DNA of 18,599 bases from the NCBI GenBank assembly GCA_964584985.1, contig CAZPBK010000014.1, positions 1-18,599 on the forward strand. Direction: 5' to 3'. Origin of the DNA: JABMRF01 sp964584985 (GTDB taxonomy: Bacteria > Patescibacteriota > Patescibacteriia > UBA11705 > JABHMO01). This document shows positions 6,757 through 14,361 of this stretch, one piece after another (the stretch's first letter is position 1; each line of letters opens with the position of its first letter). The position numbers and the translations under genes were made by a program. The notes beneath the pieces are model-generated. The model searched no databases and was not told the origin of the DNA. It saw nothing but the letters and a program-made list of their open reading frames with translations.

Positions 6757-7197
6757 TTATTTTTTTTCTTCGTTTTTTTGTTCTTCTTTTTTGTCTTCAC
6801 CGTCTTTTTCTTTAGGTTCTTCTTTAGTGTCTTTTTTATCCGCTTTAGCTTTTTCTTCTTTGGCTTCTTGTTCAGCTTGTTGCTTGTTTTTTTCTTCCTT
6901 TTTCTTTTCCTCCAATTTTTTCTTTCTTTTGTTACTGATTGTGGTGACCGAAACTTTTTTATCTTTAAGTAATCCTTGGCTTACTAAAAGATTATGAACT
7001 GTTTTGGAGCATTGAGCTCCTTTGTCAAGCCAGTATTTTACTCTTTCTTCGGACAAATTCACTTCTTTGGTTCTTGGATTTAAAGTTCCCAAATTTTCCA
7101 GGAAATTTCCCCAAGGATCTTTTTGTTTATCCAAAACAATAACCCGAAAGTAGGGTTGGCTTTTTTTGCCGGTTCTTGTCAATCTTATTGTTACCAT
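6757..7197 (-). CDS. rpsP: 30S ribosomal protein S16 with long charged tail
   Basis: S16 is a small-subunit protein needed for 30S assembly. Residues 1-80 match the family: MVTIRLTRTGKKSQPYFRVI at the N terminus, then a DPWG/NFLENLGTLNPRT segment at 28-43 and the helix RVKYWLDKGAQCS at 52-64. Residues ~90-146 are a Lys/Glu-rich tail (KKLEEKKKEEKNK...), so the protein is much longer than the usual 80-90 residues. The tail is low complexity and likely disordered or helical. The gene has its own promoter and no SD. It is upstream of the KH gene and trmD on the same strand, the common rpsP-KH-trmD order. Confidence 0.96.
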   Translation of the reverse strand: MVTIRLTRTGKKSQPYFRVIVLDKQKDPWGNFLENLGTLNPRTKEVNLSEERVKYWLDKGAQCSKTVHNLLVSQGLLKDKKVSVTTISNKRKKKLEEKKKEEKNKQQAEQEAKEEKAKADKKDTKEEPKEKDGEDKKEEQKNEEKK

Positions 7198-7257
7198 ATT
7201 TTTTTACTCAATATTATTTTGCTTAAATAAGTCTTGGAGCACTTAGACGGTGATTTG

Positions 7258-7286
7258 ATGATAACTTTTTTTTTTGGTTTAGTCAA
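7258..7286 (-). promoter_or_regulatory. Promoter of rpsP
   Basis: On the minus strand a -35 TTGACT (7281-7286), a 17-base spacer containing ten A in a row, and a -10 TATCAT (7258-7263). The expected start near 7251 leaves a ~54-base leader. Confidence 0.65.
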
Positions 7287-7378
7287 GATTTTGTTAATAA
7301 CTTGTTTGGCAGGATTTTTTTGATGTGCTAGTATTTGGATAAAACTAAGTTTTAAAATAGTATAGAACTTGCTTGGTA

Positions 7379-7407
7379 TTGACAAAAGTTAATTTCTGTG
7401 ATATAAT
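7379..7407 (+). promoter_or_regulatory. Consensus promoter of the 3D-domain protein gene
   Basis: A perfect -35 TTGACA (7379-7384), a 17-base spacer and a perfect -10 TATAAT (7402-7407). The expected start near 7414 gives a leader of about 105 bases. Confidence 0.8.
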
Positions 7408-7432
7408 AATGTTTATAAATAAAATAAAGATC

Positions 7433-7508
7433 AAGGTTTTTACTAAAATAATATTATCGTCTAAATTTAAGCTAATTGTCTAAATTTAGCCAATAATGCA
7501 AAAACCTT
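7433..7508 (+). promoter_or_regulatory. Leader with inverted and direct repeats before the 3D gene
   Basis: AAGGTTTTT (7433-7441) and AAAAACCTT (7500-7508) are inverted repeats that could pair across the leader. Inside them GTCTAAATTTA occurs twice in direct orientation. No SD precedes the ATG, so leader folding may control translation; this is inference. Confidence 0.4.
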
Positions 7509-7518
7509 TTACCAATAT

Positions 7519-8082
7519 ATGAAATTTAATTTAAGAGACAACAGAATTAGTAGGATTTCTGAAAATGGCAAAGTTATTCTGGGCTTGATTCTTTTGGCTT
7601 TTTTAGCCAATATGACCGTGCCGAGAACCGTAAAAGCCGAACCTTTGTTGGCTAAACCGGTGAAAAGACAAGAAGCAATTTTGAAAAACTTTAATAATTC
7701 GGGAGAAGAAGATTTATTACGAGGAAAGTTTCAAGAATATGATGAATACAAAAAAAACAAATTAACTGATAATGCACTGAAAAGTTTTACTGTTGTGGCT
7801 ACAGCTTATTCCAGTACGATCGCTCAGACCGATTCCACTCCTTGTATAACCGCCGACGGTTTTAATGTTTGTCGGCATAACAAGGAAGATATCATTGCCG
7901 CCAACTTTTTGCCGTTGGGAGCCAAGATAATGATTCCCGATTTGTACGGTGATAAAATCTTTATTGTTCATGATCGTATGAATCCGAGATATAATTATCG
8001 GATTGACTTATGGAAAACCGACAGAAACAGAGCCATTACTTTTGGAAAACGATTGGTAAAGATTAAGATTGTTGAATATTAA
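7519..8082 (+). CDS. Secreted 3D-domain protein (cell-wall active beta-barrel)
   Basis: A 187-residue protein. Residues ~18-40 form a hydrophobic export segment ending near VKA-E (40/41), after a basic N terminus, so it is probably exported or membrane-anchored. The C-terminal ~100 residues match the 3D domain, a double-psi beta-barrel related to MltA and found in RpfB/YocH-type wall enzymes. Visible signs are FTVVATAYSS (90-99) and three aspartates at D105 (QTDSTPC), D152 (VHDRM) and D163 (RIDLW). C109 and C118 could form a disulfide outside the cell. The middle (41-88) is a charged linker. It likely acts on peptidoglycan, but lacks the LysM or G5 domains of larger relatives. It has a consensus promoter and its own terminator, so it is a single-gene unit. 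Confidence 0.85.
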   Translation: MKFNLRDNRISRISENGKVILGLILLAFLANMTVPRTVKAEPLLAKPVKRQEAILKNFNNSGEEDLLRGKFQEYDEYKKNKLTDNALKSFTVVATAYSSTIAQTDSTPCITADGFNVCRHNKEDIIAANFLPLGAKIMIPDLYGDKIFIVHDRMNPRYNYRIDLWKTDRNRAITFGKRLVKIKIVEY

Positions 8083-8099
8083 AATTTTTAACGGGAGAT

Positions 8100-8136
8100 A
8101 AGAGAAAAGCCCTGTGTAAGCAGGGTTTTTCTCTTG
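8100..8136 (+). terminator. Terminator of the 3D gene
   Basis: AGAGAAAAGCCCTG and CAGGGTTTTTCTCT form a nearly perfect long stem with a 6-nt loop, and the T-run is in its right arm. The following tRNA-Cys promoter overlaps its end. Confidence 0.85.
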
Positions 8137-8162
8137 AATAAGTTTATAATTTTTGCTATCAT
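8134..8162 (+). promoter_or_regulatory. Promoter of tRNA-Cys
   Basis: A -35 TTGAAT (8134-8139), a 17-base spacer and a -10 TATCAT (8157-8162). The expected start is about 47 bases before the tRNA. Confidence 0.55.
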
Positions 8163-8215
8163 GGTCATATAATTTGAAAGACTGAAAAGGGTTAAGTTTT
8201 TTTAGCAAATAAATC

Positions 8216-8290
8216 GGCCTGGTCGCCAAGTGGTAAGGCAACGGTTTGCAAAACCGTTATTCACCGGTTCGAATCCGGTCCAGGCCTCCA
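8216..8290 (+). tRNA. tRNA-Cys (anticodon GCA)
   Basis: Complete cloverleaf: acceptor GGCCTGG pairs with CCAGGCC, the anticodon loop is TTGCAAA (GCA) and the T-arm is CCGGT-TCGAATC-CGG type. The discriminator is T, as usual for tRNA-Cys, and CCA is encoded (8288-8290). Confidence 0.95.
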
Positions 8291-8306
8291 TCAAAAACTT
8301 TAGTAA

Positions 8307-8338
8307 ATAAAAAGGCTCAGGCTGGTGGGCTTTTTTTA
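8307..8338 (+). terminator. Terminator of tRNA-Cys
   Basis: AAAAAGGCTC and GGGCTTTTTT pair over 10 positions, including two G-T pairs, around an 8-nt loop, followed by T and AT-rich DNA. Confidence 0.65.
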
Positions 8339-8387
8339 TTTTTAAATACAAAAATAAAAACAAGATTTCTTTTTACCTAAAATCTGT

Positions 8388-8393
8388 TATAAT
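8388..8393 (+). promoter_or_regulatory. Candidate -10 box of polA
   Basis: A perfect TATAAT 28 bases before the polA ATG. No good -35 is visible at the usual distance. It implies a short leader (~20 bases) with no SD. Confidence 0.4.
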
Positions 8394-8420
8394 GAAGAAA
8401 ACAAAATTATACTCATTAAT

Positions 8421-11174
8421 ATGTCTCAGAAAAGAAAAAAATTTATTATAATTGACGGTAATGCTATTTTGCATCGGGCTTTTCACGCCTTGCCTCCGAT
8501 GACCACCAAGGATGGGCAGATGGTAAATGCGGTTTATGGTTTTTTGACGACTTTTTTTAAAGCCGTCAAAGAATACCGGCCTGAATATTTGGCCGTAACT
8601 TTTGATCGTCAAGAAAAAACCTTCAGACACAAACAATTCAAGGAATATAAAGCACAAAGAGAAAAACAGCCGGATGAACTTTATGAGCAGTTGCCGGTGA
8701 TTAAGGAAATTTTGCAAGCTTTGAATGTAAAGATTTATGAAAAGGCCGGCTATGAAGCCGATGACTTGATCGGCACGCTTTGTCGAGAAAGGCAAGTTGA
8801 TAATGATAAAATTATTTCCATAATTGTTACCGGAGATATGGACGCCTTACAATTGGTTGACGACAATACTCATGTTTTTGCCATGCGACGAGGTATCAGC
8901 GATATTGTGGAGTATGATGAAAAAGGCGTTCAGGAAAAATACAACGGCTTAAAACCTGAACAGTTGATTGATTTCAAAGGATTGAGCGGGGATACTTCGG
9001 ATAATATTCCCGGTGTTCCGGGTGTGGGTAAAAAAACCGCCATAGGACTTTTAAAACAATTTGGTTCGATGGAAAATTTGTATAGAAAAGTAAAGCCCAG
9101 GGAGTACAAGAATATTAAAGTGACCGAAAGAATTTATAAACTTTTGCAAGAAAACAAAAAACAAGCCGAGCAAAGTAAAGCATTGGCCACCATTGTCAGC
9201 GATGTAAAAATGGATTTTGATCTGAAAGATTGTGAAGTAAAACAATATGATCGCAATGAGGTGTTTAAAATTTTTCAAGATTTGGAATTTAAAAGTCTTT
9301 TGAATAAGTTGCCTGATTTTTCATATTCAAAAAATGTTGAAGATAATCATACGAAAAAAAAAGGCCGGGAAAGTAACGATCATGATTATAAATGTATTGA
9401 AGATAAAAAGGAATTTGAAGGTTTTTTGAAAAAATTTAAAGAACAGGAACAGTTTGTTTTTGATACCGAGACCAACGGTTTGAATGTTTTTGAAGCCAAG
9501 CTTTTGGGAATAAGTTTTTGTTGGGAAAAGGGAAAGGCTTATTATGTTTTGGCCAAACCGGAGTTTTTAAAAAAATTAAAACCGATTTTTGAAGATAAAA
9601 GCGTAAAAAAGATTGGGCATAATTTGAAGTTTGATATAAAAACTTTGCTTTTTCAAGACATTAAAGTTCAAGGCGATCTTTTTGATACCATGGTGGCTTC
9701 TTATCTTTTAAATCCCGGAAGCCGAGCACATAAATTGGATGATGTGGTTTTTCGGGAGCTGGGTTATGAGATGACGCCGATTACCGATCTGATCGGAAAA
9801 AAAGGGAAAAATCAAACCAGTATGTCTTTAGTTGATAAGGACAAGGTTTCTGATTATGCGGCCGAAGATGCGGATTACACTTGGCGTTTGGTGAAAAAAC
9901 TAAAAAAAGATTTGCAAAAGGATAAATTGTGGAAACTTTTTCAAGAAATTGAAATGCCTTTGATCCCGGTTTTGGTGGAAATGGAAATGAACGGGATAAA
10001 GATTAATGAAAAGCATCTTTCCAAACTGCAAAAAGATTTGGAAAAAAGAATTAAAAACTTAAGTCAAAAAATATATAAGCAAGCCGGTGAGGAATTTAAC
10101 ATAAAATCACCAAAACAATTAAAAGAAATTTTATTCAAAAAATTGAAATTAAGCAAAGAAGGTTTGGGAAAAACCAAAACCGGGGTTTCCACGGCCGCCG
10201 GTGAATTGGAAAAACTAAGATCAGAGCATCCGATCATTGAATTGATTGAAGAGTATCGTGAATTAACCAAGCTTCAGTCAACCTATATTGAAGCCTTGCC
10301 AAAATTGATACAAAAAAAGACCGGCCGAATTCATACGGAGTTTAATCAGACCGTTACTTCCACCGGGCGTTTGTCTTCTTCCAATCCCAACTTGCAAAAT
10401 ATTCCGATCAGAACCGAACTGGGCAGAGAGATTCGTCGTTGTTTTGTGGCTGATCGCGGAAACAGAATAGTTGCTGCCGATTATTCCCAGGTGGAATTGC
10501 GGGTGATTGCTTGCTTGGCTGACGATAAAAATATGATTAAGGTTTTTCAAAATGATCAGGATATTCATAAAGTAACCGCGGCCAAGATTTATGAAGTACC
10601 TTTGGAAAAGGTGACCAAGGAAATGCGTTATTCGGCCAAAGAAGTTAATTTTGGCGTGCTCTACGGTATGGGGCCTTGGGGCTTGGCTTCCAGAAAAAAA
10701 ATTTCCAGAAAAAAAGCCAAGGAATTCATTGATAAGTATTTTGTTAATTTTAGAAAAGTAAAAGATTACATTGAAGAGATGAAGGATTTTGCGGAGGAAA
10801 AAGGTTATGTGGAAACTATATTTGGCAGAAGAAGATATTTACCGGAAATTAATTCAGGTGTCTATCAGGTTAGAGCTTCGGCTGAAAGAATGGCCATAAA
10901 TCATCCGATTCAGGGGACGGCCGCCGACTTGATGAAGATAGCTATGATAGAAGTTCAGCAAGCAATTGATGAGTTGAATAAAAATTCCAAAAGCCCGATA
11001 AAAATGCTTCTTCAAGTGCATGATGAACTGGTTATTGAAACTCCCAAAGAAATGGTTGATCAAGTGGCCAAAATCGTGGATGAAAAAATGGAAAAAATTC
11101 ATGATTTATGTGTGCCGATTAAAGCAAAAACCGAGGTTGGCATGAATTGGCAGGACATGGAAGAGGTTTGTTAA
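8421..11174 (+). CDS. polA: DNA polymerase I with 5'-3' and 3'-5' exonuclease domains
   Basis: A 917-residue three-domain Pol I. The 5' nuclease (residues ~5-295) has GYEADDLIGTL (110-120) and the helix-hairpin-helix region GDTSDNIPGVPGVGKKTA (190-207). The proofreading domain (~325-500) keeps all metal ligands: D348 and E350 in FDTETNG, D405 in NLKFD, Y479 and D483 in YAAEDAD. The polymerase domain (~505-917) has motif A DYSQVELR (D687), the O helix R736-K740-F744-Y748, and motif C VHDEL (H867, D868). F744 is at the Klenow F762 position, which normally discriminates against dideoxynucleotides. A charged linker (~303-322) joins the first two domains. Pol I fills gaps and removes RNA primers. 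The ATG has no SD. The gene ends in a terminator before holA. Confidence 0.98.
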   Translation: MSQKRKKFIIIDGNAILHRAFHALPPMTTKDGQMVNAVYGFLTTFFKAVKEYRPEYLAVTFDRQEKTFRHKQFKEYKAQREKQPDELYEQLPVIKEILQALNVKIYEKAGYEADDLIGTLCRERQVDNDKIISIIVTGDMDALQLVDDNTHVFAMRRGISDIVEYDEKGVQEKYNGLKPEQLIDFKGLSGDTSDNIPGVPGVGKKTAIGLLKQFGSMENLYRKVKPREYKNIKVTERIYKLLQENKKQAEQSKALATIVSDVKMDFDLKDCEVKQYDRNEVFKIFQDLEFKSLLNKLPDFSYSKNVEDNHTKKKGRESNDHDYKCIEDKKEFEGFLKKFKEQEQFVFDTETNGLNVFEAKLLGISFCWEKGKAYYVLAKPEFLKKLKPIFEDKSVKKIGHNLKFDIKTLLFQDIKVQGDLFDTMVASYLLNPGSRAHKLDDVVFRELGYEMTPITDLIGKKGKNQTSMSLVDKDKVSDYAAEDADYTWRLVKKLKKDLQKDKLWKLFQEIEMPLIPVLVEMEMNGIKINEKHLSKLQKDLEKRIKNLSQKIYKQAGEEFNIKSPKQLKEILFKKLKLSKEGLGKTKTGVSTAAGELEKLRSEHPIIELIEEYRELTKLQSTYIEALPKLIQKKTGRIHTEFNQTVTSTGRLSSSNPNLQNIPIRTELGREIRRCFVADRGNRIVAADYSQVELRVIACLADDKNMIKVFQNDQDIHKVTAAKIYEVPLEKVTKEMRYSAKEVNFGVLYGMGPWGLASRKKISRKKAKEFIDKYFVNFRKVKDYIEEMKDFAEEKGYVETIFGRRRYLPEINSGVYQVRASAERMAINHPIQGTAADLMKIAMIEVQQAIDELNKNSKSPIKMLLQVHDELVIETPKEMVDQVAKIVDEKMEKIHDLCVPIKAKTEVGMNWQDMEEVC

Positions 11175-11187
11175 AATTTTATATGGG

Positions 11188-11216
11188 AAAAATCCATTAA
11201 GCTGAATGGATTTTTT
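11188..11216 (+). terminator. Terminator of polA
   Basis: AAAAATCCATT and AATGGATTTTT form a perfect 11-bp inverted repeat with a 6-nt loop and a T-run, 13 bases after the polA stop. Confidence 0.85.
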
Positions 11217-11218
11217 AT

Positions 11219-11246
11219 TTGAGAATTTTTAAAAAAATGCTAAGAT
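11219..11246 (+). promoter_or_regulatory. Promoter of holA, possibly giving a leaderless mRNA
   Basis: A -35 TTGAGA (11219-11224), a 16-base spacer and a -10 TAAGAT (11241-11246). A start 7 bases downstream would fall at about the ATG (11254), so the mRNA may have almost no leader. The -35 match is modest. Confidence 0.45.
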
Positions 11247-11253
11247 TAAATAT

Positions 11254-12249
11254 ATGACAAAAAGCAAAAATCAAGTTTTTTTATGGTTTGGCGAAAACGA
11301 TTTTGAGATTTTTCAGACTAAGCAAAAATGGTTGGAGGTTTTTGAAAAAAAATACTCCGGCTTAAGTATATATTCTTTTGATTTCAAAGATCCCGGTTCA
11401 AAAAAAGACTTGGCGGTTGATTTAAAAAACGCCTTGCAGGTTAATTCTCTTTTTAGTGTGAACAAATTGATTATATTGAAAAATTTTTTGGATCCCAAAA
11501 AAAAGTTAAGTCAAGAAATAAAAGAACTTTTATTACATTCCTTGGAAAATATTAAACCGGGTTTTTTTGTTATTTTTTATCAAGATCAAAATCCGGATAA
11601 AAGAGCGGCCATTTATAAAAAAATCAAAGGTTTGGAAAAAAATAAAAAGGCTCAAGTCAAGGAATTTAAAAAAATTAAAAATTGGGAATTGAGCAAATGG
11701 ATAAAAAAGACAGCTAAAAAAGAAAAAGCCGAATTAACTGATAAGGCCGTTGAATATTTATCCGCTTTTTTGGGTAATGATCTGTGGCAATTGGATAGGG
11801 AAATAAAAAAATTGGCCAATTATCGCCAGCAAGGAAAGATTACGGAAAAGGATATAAATCTTTTGGTAAAAGGAAAATATAATGATGATATTTTTCAACT
11901 TACCGACGCCATTAGCGCCAGGGATAAAAAAAAGGTTTTACAATTGATTAAAGACCAGCTCAACAGCGGAGCCGGAGAAATGTATTTGCAAGCTATGCTG
12001 GTTCGGCAGTTTAGGATATTTTGGCAAATTTTGGAATTAAAAAAGTCCGGAATTGATCAACCGGATCAAATGGCTGTCCGGCTGGGACTTCATCCTTTTG
12101 TGGTAAAGAAAAGCCGGCAATATGTGAATAATTTTGACTTGCCGAAAATAAAGAAAATTTATCATCAGCTTCAAGCTTTGGAAATAAACATGAAAACCGG
12201 TAATGTTGATTTTGAATTGCTCTTGGCCGTTTTGGTTGCCGATTTATAA
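11254..12249 (+). CDS. holA: DNA polymerase III delta subunit
   Basis: HolA is the clamp-loader subunit that opens the beta sliding clamp. The 331-residue length fits the family. The N-terminal region starts with VFLWFGENDFEIFQTKQKW, matching the usual 'YxxxGxExxL' beginning of delta. A middle stretch runs through LKNALQVNSLFSVNKLIILKNFL (about 54-80), and the C-terminal helical collar includes FLGNDLWQLDREIKKLANY (about 173-191). There is no Walker A motif, as expected for delta. The start has no SD, and the nearest promoter leaves little or no leader. Its stop lies 3 bases before the end of folK on the other strand, a tail-to-tail pair with no obvious terminator in between. Confidence 0.9.
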   Translation: MTKSKNQVFLWFGENDFEIFQTKQKWLEVFEKKYSGLSIYSFDFKDPGSKKDLAVDLKNALQVNSLFSVNKLIILKNFLDPKKKLSQEIKELLLHSLENIKPGFFVIFYQDQNPDKRAAIYKKIKGLEKNKKAQVKEFKKIKNWELSKWIKKTAKKEKAELTDKAVEYLSAFLGNDLWQLDREIKKLANYRQQGKITEKDINLLVKGKYNDDIFQLTDAISARDKKKVLQLIKDQLNSGAGEMYLQAMLVRQFRIFWQILELKKSGIDQPDQMAVRLGLHPFVVKKSRQYVNNFDLPKIKKIYHQLQALEINMKTGNVDFELLLAVLVADL

Positions 12250-12252
12250 TTG

Positions 12253-12714
12253 TTAAGCTATCGGTTTGGCTCGGTTTTTCGGTTTTTGGGAAAAATCAAA
12301 AAAATGTTTAAGTTTTTCAAAAAAAGGCAATTCTTTGAGCGGTTCAATAACAAAGCTTCTTTCAAAGGCGCGAGGATGCGGAATCTGCAAACGTGAACTG
12401 TTATGTTTTTTTTCATCAATGAAAATTATATCTATGTCAATGTTGCGTGAGCCTTTGTTGATTTTTTTTACGCGGCCCATTTTTTTTTCAATACTCTGAC
12501 AAATGTTTAAAATTTCCTCAGGCTCTTTTTTGGGAGTTTTAAATTGCAAAACTTGATTGAAGAAATTTGGTTGAGCCATGTAATCAACGGCTTTGGAATA
12601 ATAAATTTGACTTTCCGCAGTTAAACAAAAATGTTTTTTTAGTAATTTTTTTGCCCGGATAAGATTTTCTTTTTTATCTCCGATATTTGAACCCGTGGCT
12701 AAAATTAAGGCCAT
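12253..12714 (-). CDS. folK: 2-amino-4-hydroxy-6-hydroxymethyldihydropteridine pyrophosphokinase (HPPK)
   Basis: HPPK transfers pyrophosphate from ATP to 6-hydroxymethyl-dihydropterin, a late step in folate synthesis. The 153-residue protein shows the family marks: N-terminal ILATGSNIGDKKENL (4-18), the pterin-binding PNFFNQVLQF (49-58), the metal-binding DxD in RNIDIDIIF (D93, D95) and the IPHPRAFERSFVIEPL box (111-126). All key residues appear present, so it should be active. No other folate gene is in the window. Genomes of this kind often lack full folate synthesis, so it may serve salvage of a pterin intermediate; this is inference. A transcript from rpsT could read into it past the terminator at 12751. 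Confidence 0.93.
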   Translation of the reverse strand: MALILATGSNIGDKKENLIRAKKLLKKHFCLTAESQIYYSKAVDYMAQPNFFNQVLQFKTPKKEPEEILNICQSIEKKMGRVKKINKGSRNIDIDIIFIDEKKHNSSRLQIPHPRAFERSFVIEPLKELPFFEKLKHFFDFSQKPKNRAKPIA

Positions 12715-12750
12715 ATGTTTTTATTCAATTCCAATAAATAAAACTAAACA

Positions 12751-12779
12751 AAAAAACAACAGGGAAACTGTTGTTTTTA
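12751..12779 (-). terminator. Terminator after rpsT
   Basis: AAAAACAACAG and CTGTTGTTTTT form a perfect 11-bp inverted repeat with a short GGAAA loop and a T-run on both strands. It lies 6 bases after the rpsT stop. Confidence 0.8.
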
Positions 12780-12784
12780 TAAAT

Positions 12785-13048
12785 TTATTTTTTTCTTTTG
12801 GCCAGAGCTTTTAGTAAGCTTGATTTTTTTCTGGCTCCGGTGTTTTTTTTAATAATACCTTTTTGCATGGCTTTGTCGATTTTTTTAACGACCTGATCTA
12901 CCATCTTTTGAGCCTGTTTTTCTCCGGAATCAATGGCTTTTTGCGTCTTTTTCATCAAGGTTTTTATTTCACTGGTAACCGCTTTGTTGATCTTGCTTTT
13001 TTTAGCGGCTTTTCTCAGGGCCTTTTTGGCTTGACTGGTTTGCGGCAT
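12785..13048 (-). CDS. rpsT: 30S ribosomal protein S20
   Basis: S20 binds the 5' domain of 16S rRNA early in 30S assembly. The 87-residue, very basic three-helix protein is normal in size. The N terminus MPQTSQAKKALRKAAKK and the C-terminal KGIIKKNTGARKKSSLLKAL (the family's KNTAARKKSRL box) are clear. It has a good promoter and an ~87-base leader with a hairpin (13070-13098), so autoregulation by S20 binding to its own mRNA is plausible; S20 is known to repress its own translation in E. coli. No strong SD is visible before the ATG. Confidence 0.95.
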   Translation of the reverse strand: MPQTSQAKKALRKAAKKSKINKAVTSEIKTLMKKTQKAIDSGEKQAQKMVDQVVKKIDKAMQKGIIKKNTGARKKSSLLKALAKRKK

Positions 13049-13069
13049 ATTTTAAATTAAATGCGTTTT

Positions 13070-13098
13070 GCCGACTGTATGGCAGTCATATAATCGGC
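13070..13098 (-). promoter_or_regulatory. Hairpin in the rpsT leader
   Basis: On the minus strand GACTG-CCATA-CAGTC forms a 5-bp stem, and GCC/GGC add an outer stem with an asymmetric internal loop. It lies in the leader 20-50 bases before the ATG, a fitting place for an S20-binding or translation-control element. Covariation is not tested. Confidence 0.4.
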
Positions 13099-13141
13099 CG
13101 GTCAGCACTGTTTTATTAAATTAAATCTTCAATGTAGGAAT

Positions 13142-13170
13142 ATAATAAAGTATAAACAGCAAAAAGTCAA
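13142..13170 (-). promoter_or_regulatory. Promoter of rpsT
   Basis: On the minus strand a -35 TTGACT (13165-13170), a 17-base spacer and a -10 TATTAT (13142-13147). The expected start is near 13135. Confidence 0.65.
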
Positions 13171-13189
13171 GTCAAAAATTATTAAAGCT

Positions 13190-14221
13190 TTATTCAAATT
13201 CGGGGCGGTTTAATTTTTCAGGTTGAATTTTGGAGTCTGTTCCGCTTATTTTGGTGACATCCTTGTCTATTTTCTTTAATTCATGATAAGCGGTATTGTA
13301 AGCGTTTACGCTGGTGGAAATATTTTTGCCCAATCTTTTCATATAGTCGTCAAAAGCTAGCAAATGTTTGCCCAGCATTTCTACATTTTTACGAATTGCT
13401 TGGGTTTGCTCTTCAATCTGCAGATAGCGCAGTCCTTGGATTACGGTTTGCAGATAGGCATAAAAACTGGTCGGAGAGACAATAATCACTTTTTTGTCTT
13501 TGAAAGCGTATTCAATCAAATCCCTGGTATTGACTTTAATGGTGCCCACTTGATTGACCAATAAATCATAATAAATACCTTCGCTGGGAATAAACATAAA
13601 AGCAAAATCAGTGGTGCCTTCACTCGGTCTGATGTATTTGGAGGTTTCATCAATGCGTTTTTTAAGGTCGGCCTTGAATTGTTTTTCCATTTGTTCGTGG
13701 CGTCCTTGGTCTTTTTCCTCCAAAATCTTATTATAATTTTCCAAAGAAAACTTGGAATCAATGGGAATCACCTTGTCTTTGACAAAAACTACGGCGTCCA
13801 CGATTTCTCCGTCCTTAAATTTATACTGCATTTGATATTGATTGGGCGCAAAAACATTTTTTAAAAGCGTATCCAAAAAATATTCGCCTAAAATACCGCG
13901 TTGTTTGGGGTTTTTTAAAATATTTTCCAGGCTTTGCAATTGTTCGGCAAAACCAACCACTTGTTTGTTGGTATCGTCCAGTTTGGTTAATCTTTCCGTG
14001 ACATCGCGGACTATTTTGGAGGTTTCGGAAAATTGACTTTGTATTTGTTTATGCAGATTACCTTGTTGATCGCTCATTGAACTGCGAATTTCTTTTAGTT
14101 GTTCTTGCAAAAGATTGATGGTTTGATTTTCCTTGACCGCTTTGTCCGACCGTTGTTTGGAGATAAAGTAGGCCAATACGGCAAAGCCGATAATTATAAT
14201 TATTAATTCCAGGTATTGCAT
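13190..14221 (-). CDS. rmuC: DNA recombination protein RmuC
   Basis: A 343-residue RmuC-family protein. Residues 4-18 (LELIIIIIGFAVLAY) are a single N-terminal membrane helix. Residues ~25-100 are a coiled coil (INLLQEQLKEIRSSMSDQQ...). Residues ~105-310 are the RmuC domain, with GILGEYFLDTLLKNV (109-123) and FAFMFIPSEGIYYDLL (about 207-222). RmuC proteins have a PD-(D/E)XK-like nuclease fold and limit inversions at short inverted repeats in E. coli. That is a relevant neighbour given the palindromes at tRNA genes here, though no link is shown. It points left, head-to-head with the Nudix gene. Confidence 0.93.
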   Translation of the reverse strand: MQYLELIIIIIGFAVLAYFISKQRSDKAVKENQTINLLQEQLKEIRSSMSDQQGNLHKQIQSQFSETSKIVRDVTERLTKLDDTNKQVVGFAEQLQSLENILKNPKQRGILGEYFLDTLLKNVFAPNQYQMQYKFKDGEIVDAVVFVKDKVIPIDSKFSLENYNKILEEKDQGRHEQMEKQFKADLKKRIDETSKYIRPSEGTTDFAFMFIPSEGIYYDLLVNQVGTIKVNTRDLIEYAFKDKKVIIVSPTSFYAYLQTVIQGLRYLQIEEQTQAIRKNVEMLGKHLLAFDDYMKRLGKNISTSVNAYNTAYHELKKIDKDVTKISGTDSKIQPEKLNRPEFE

Positions 14222-14287
14222 AGGTCTTTATTAATTTTTATCTATTATATTTTAGCACAGTTAAATAAAATGGGAAATTATTGATTC

Positions 14288-14316
14288 TTGGTTTAGCCAA
14301 TTTATGATATTATAAG
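14288..14316 (+). promoter_or_regulatory. Candidate promoter of the Nudix gene
   Basis: A -35 TTGGTT (14288-14293), a 17-base spacer and a -10 TATAAG (14311-14316). The expected start is about 39 bases before the ATG. The divergent rmuC promoter is not clear. Confidence 0.4.
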
Positions 14317-14361
14317 TATAGTCATTAACAACCTGGATTTTTAATCTTTACTAAAAAAAAT

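Noticed and set aside
7349..7384. Minus-strand promoter TTGTCA ... TATACT for rpsP
   Set aside because: The spacer is only 15 bases and a better promoter (17-base spacer) is closer to rpsP at 7258-7286.
7191..7385. 64-codon minus-strand frame before rpsP
   Set aside because: It overlaps the rpsP start and covers the rpsP promoter; no SD or domain.
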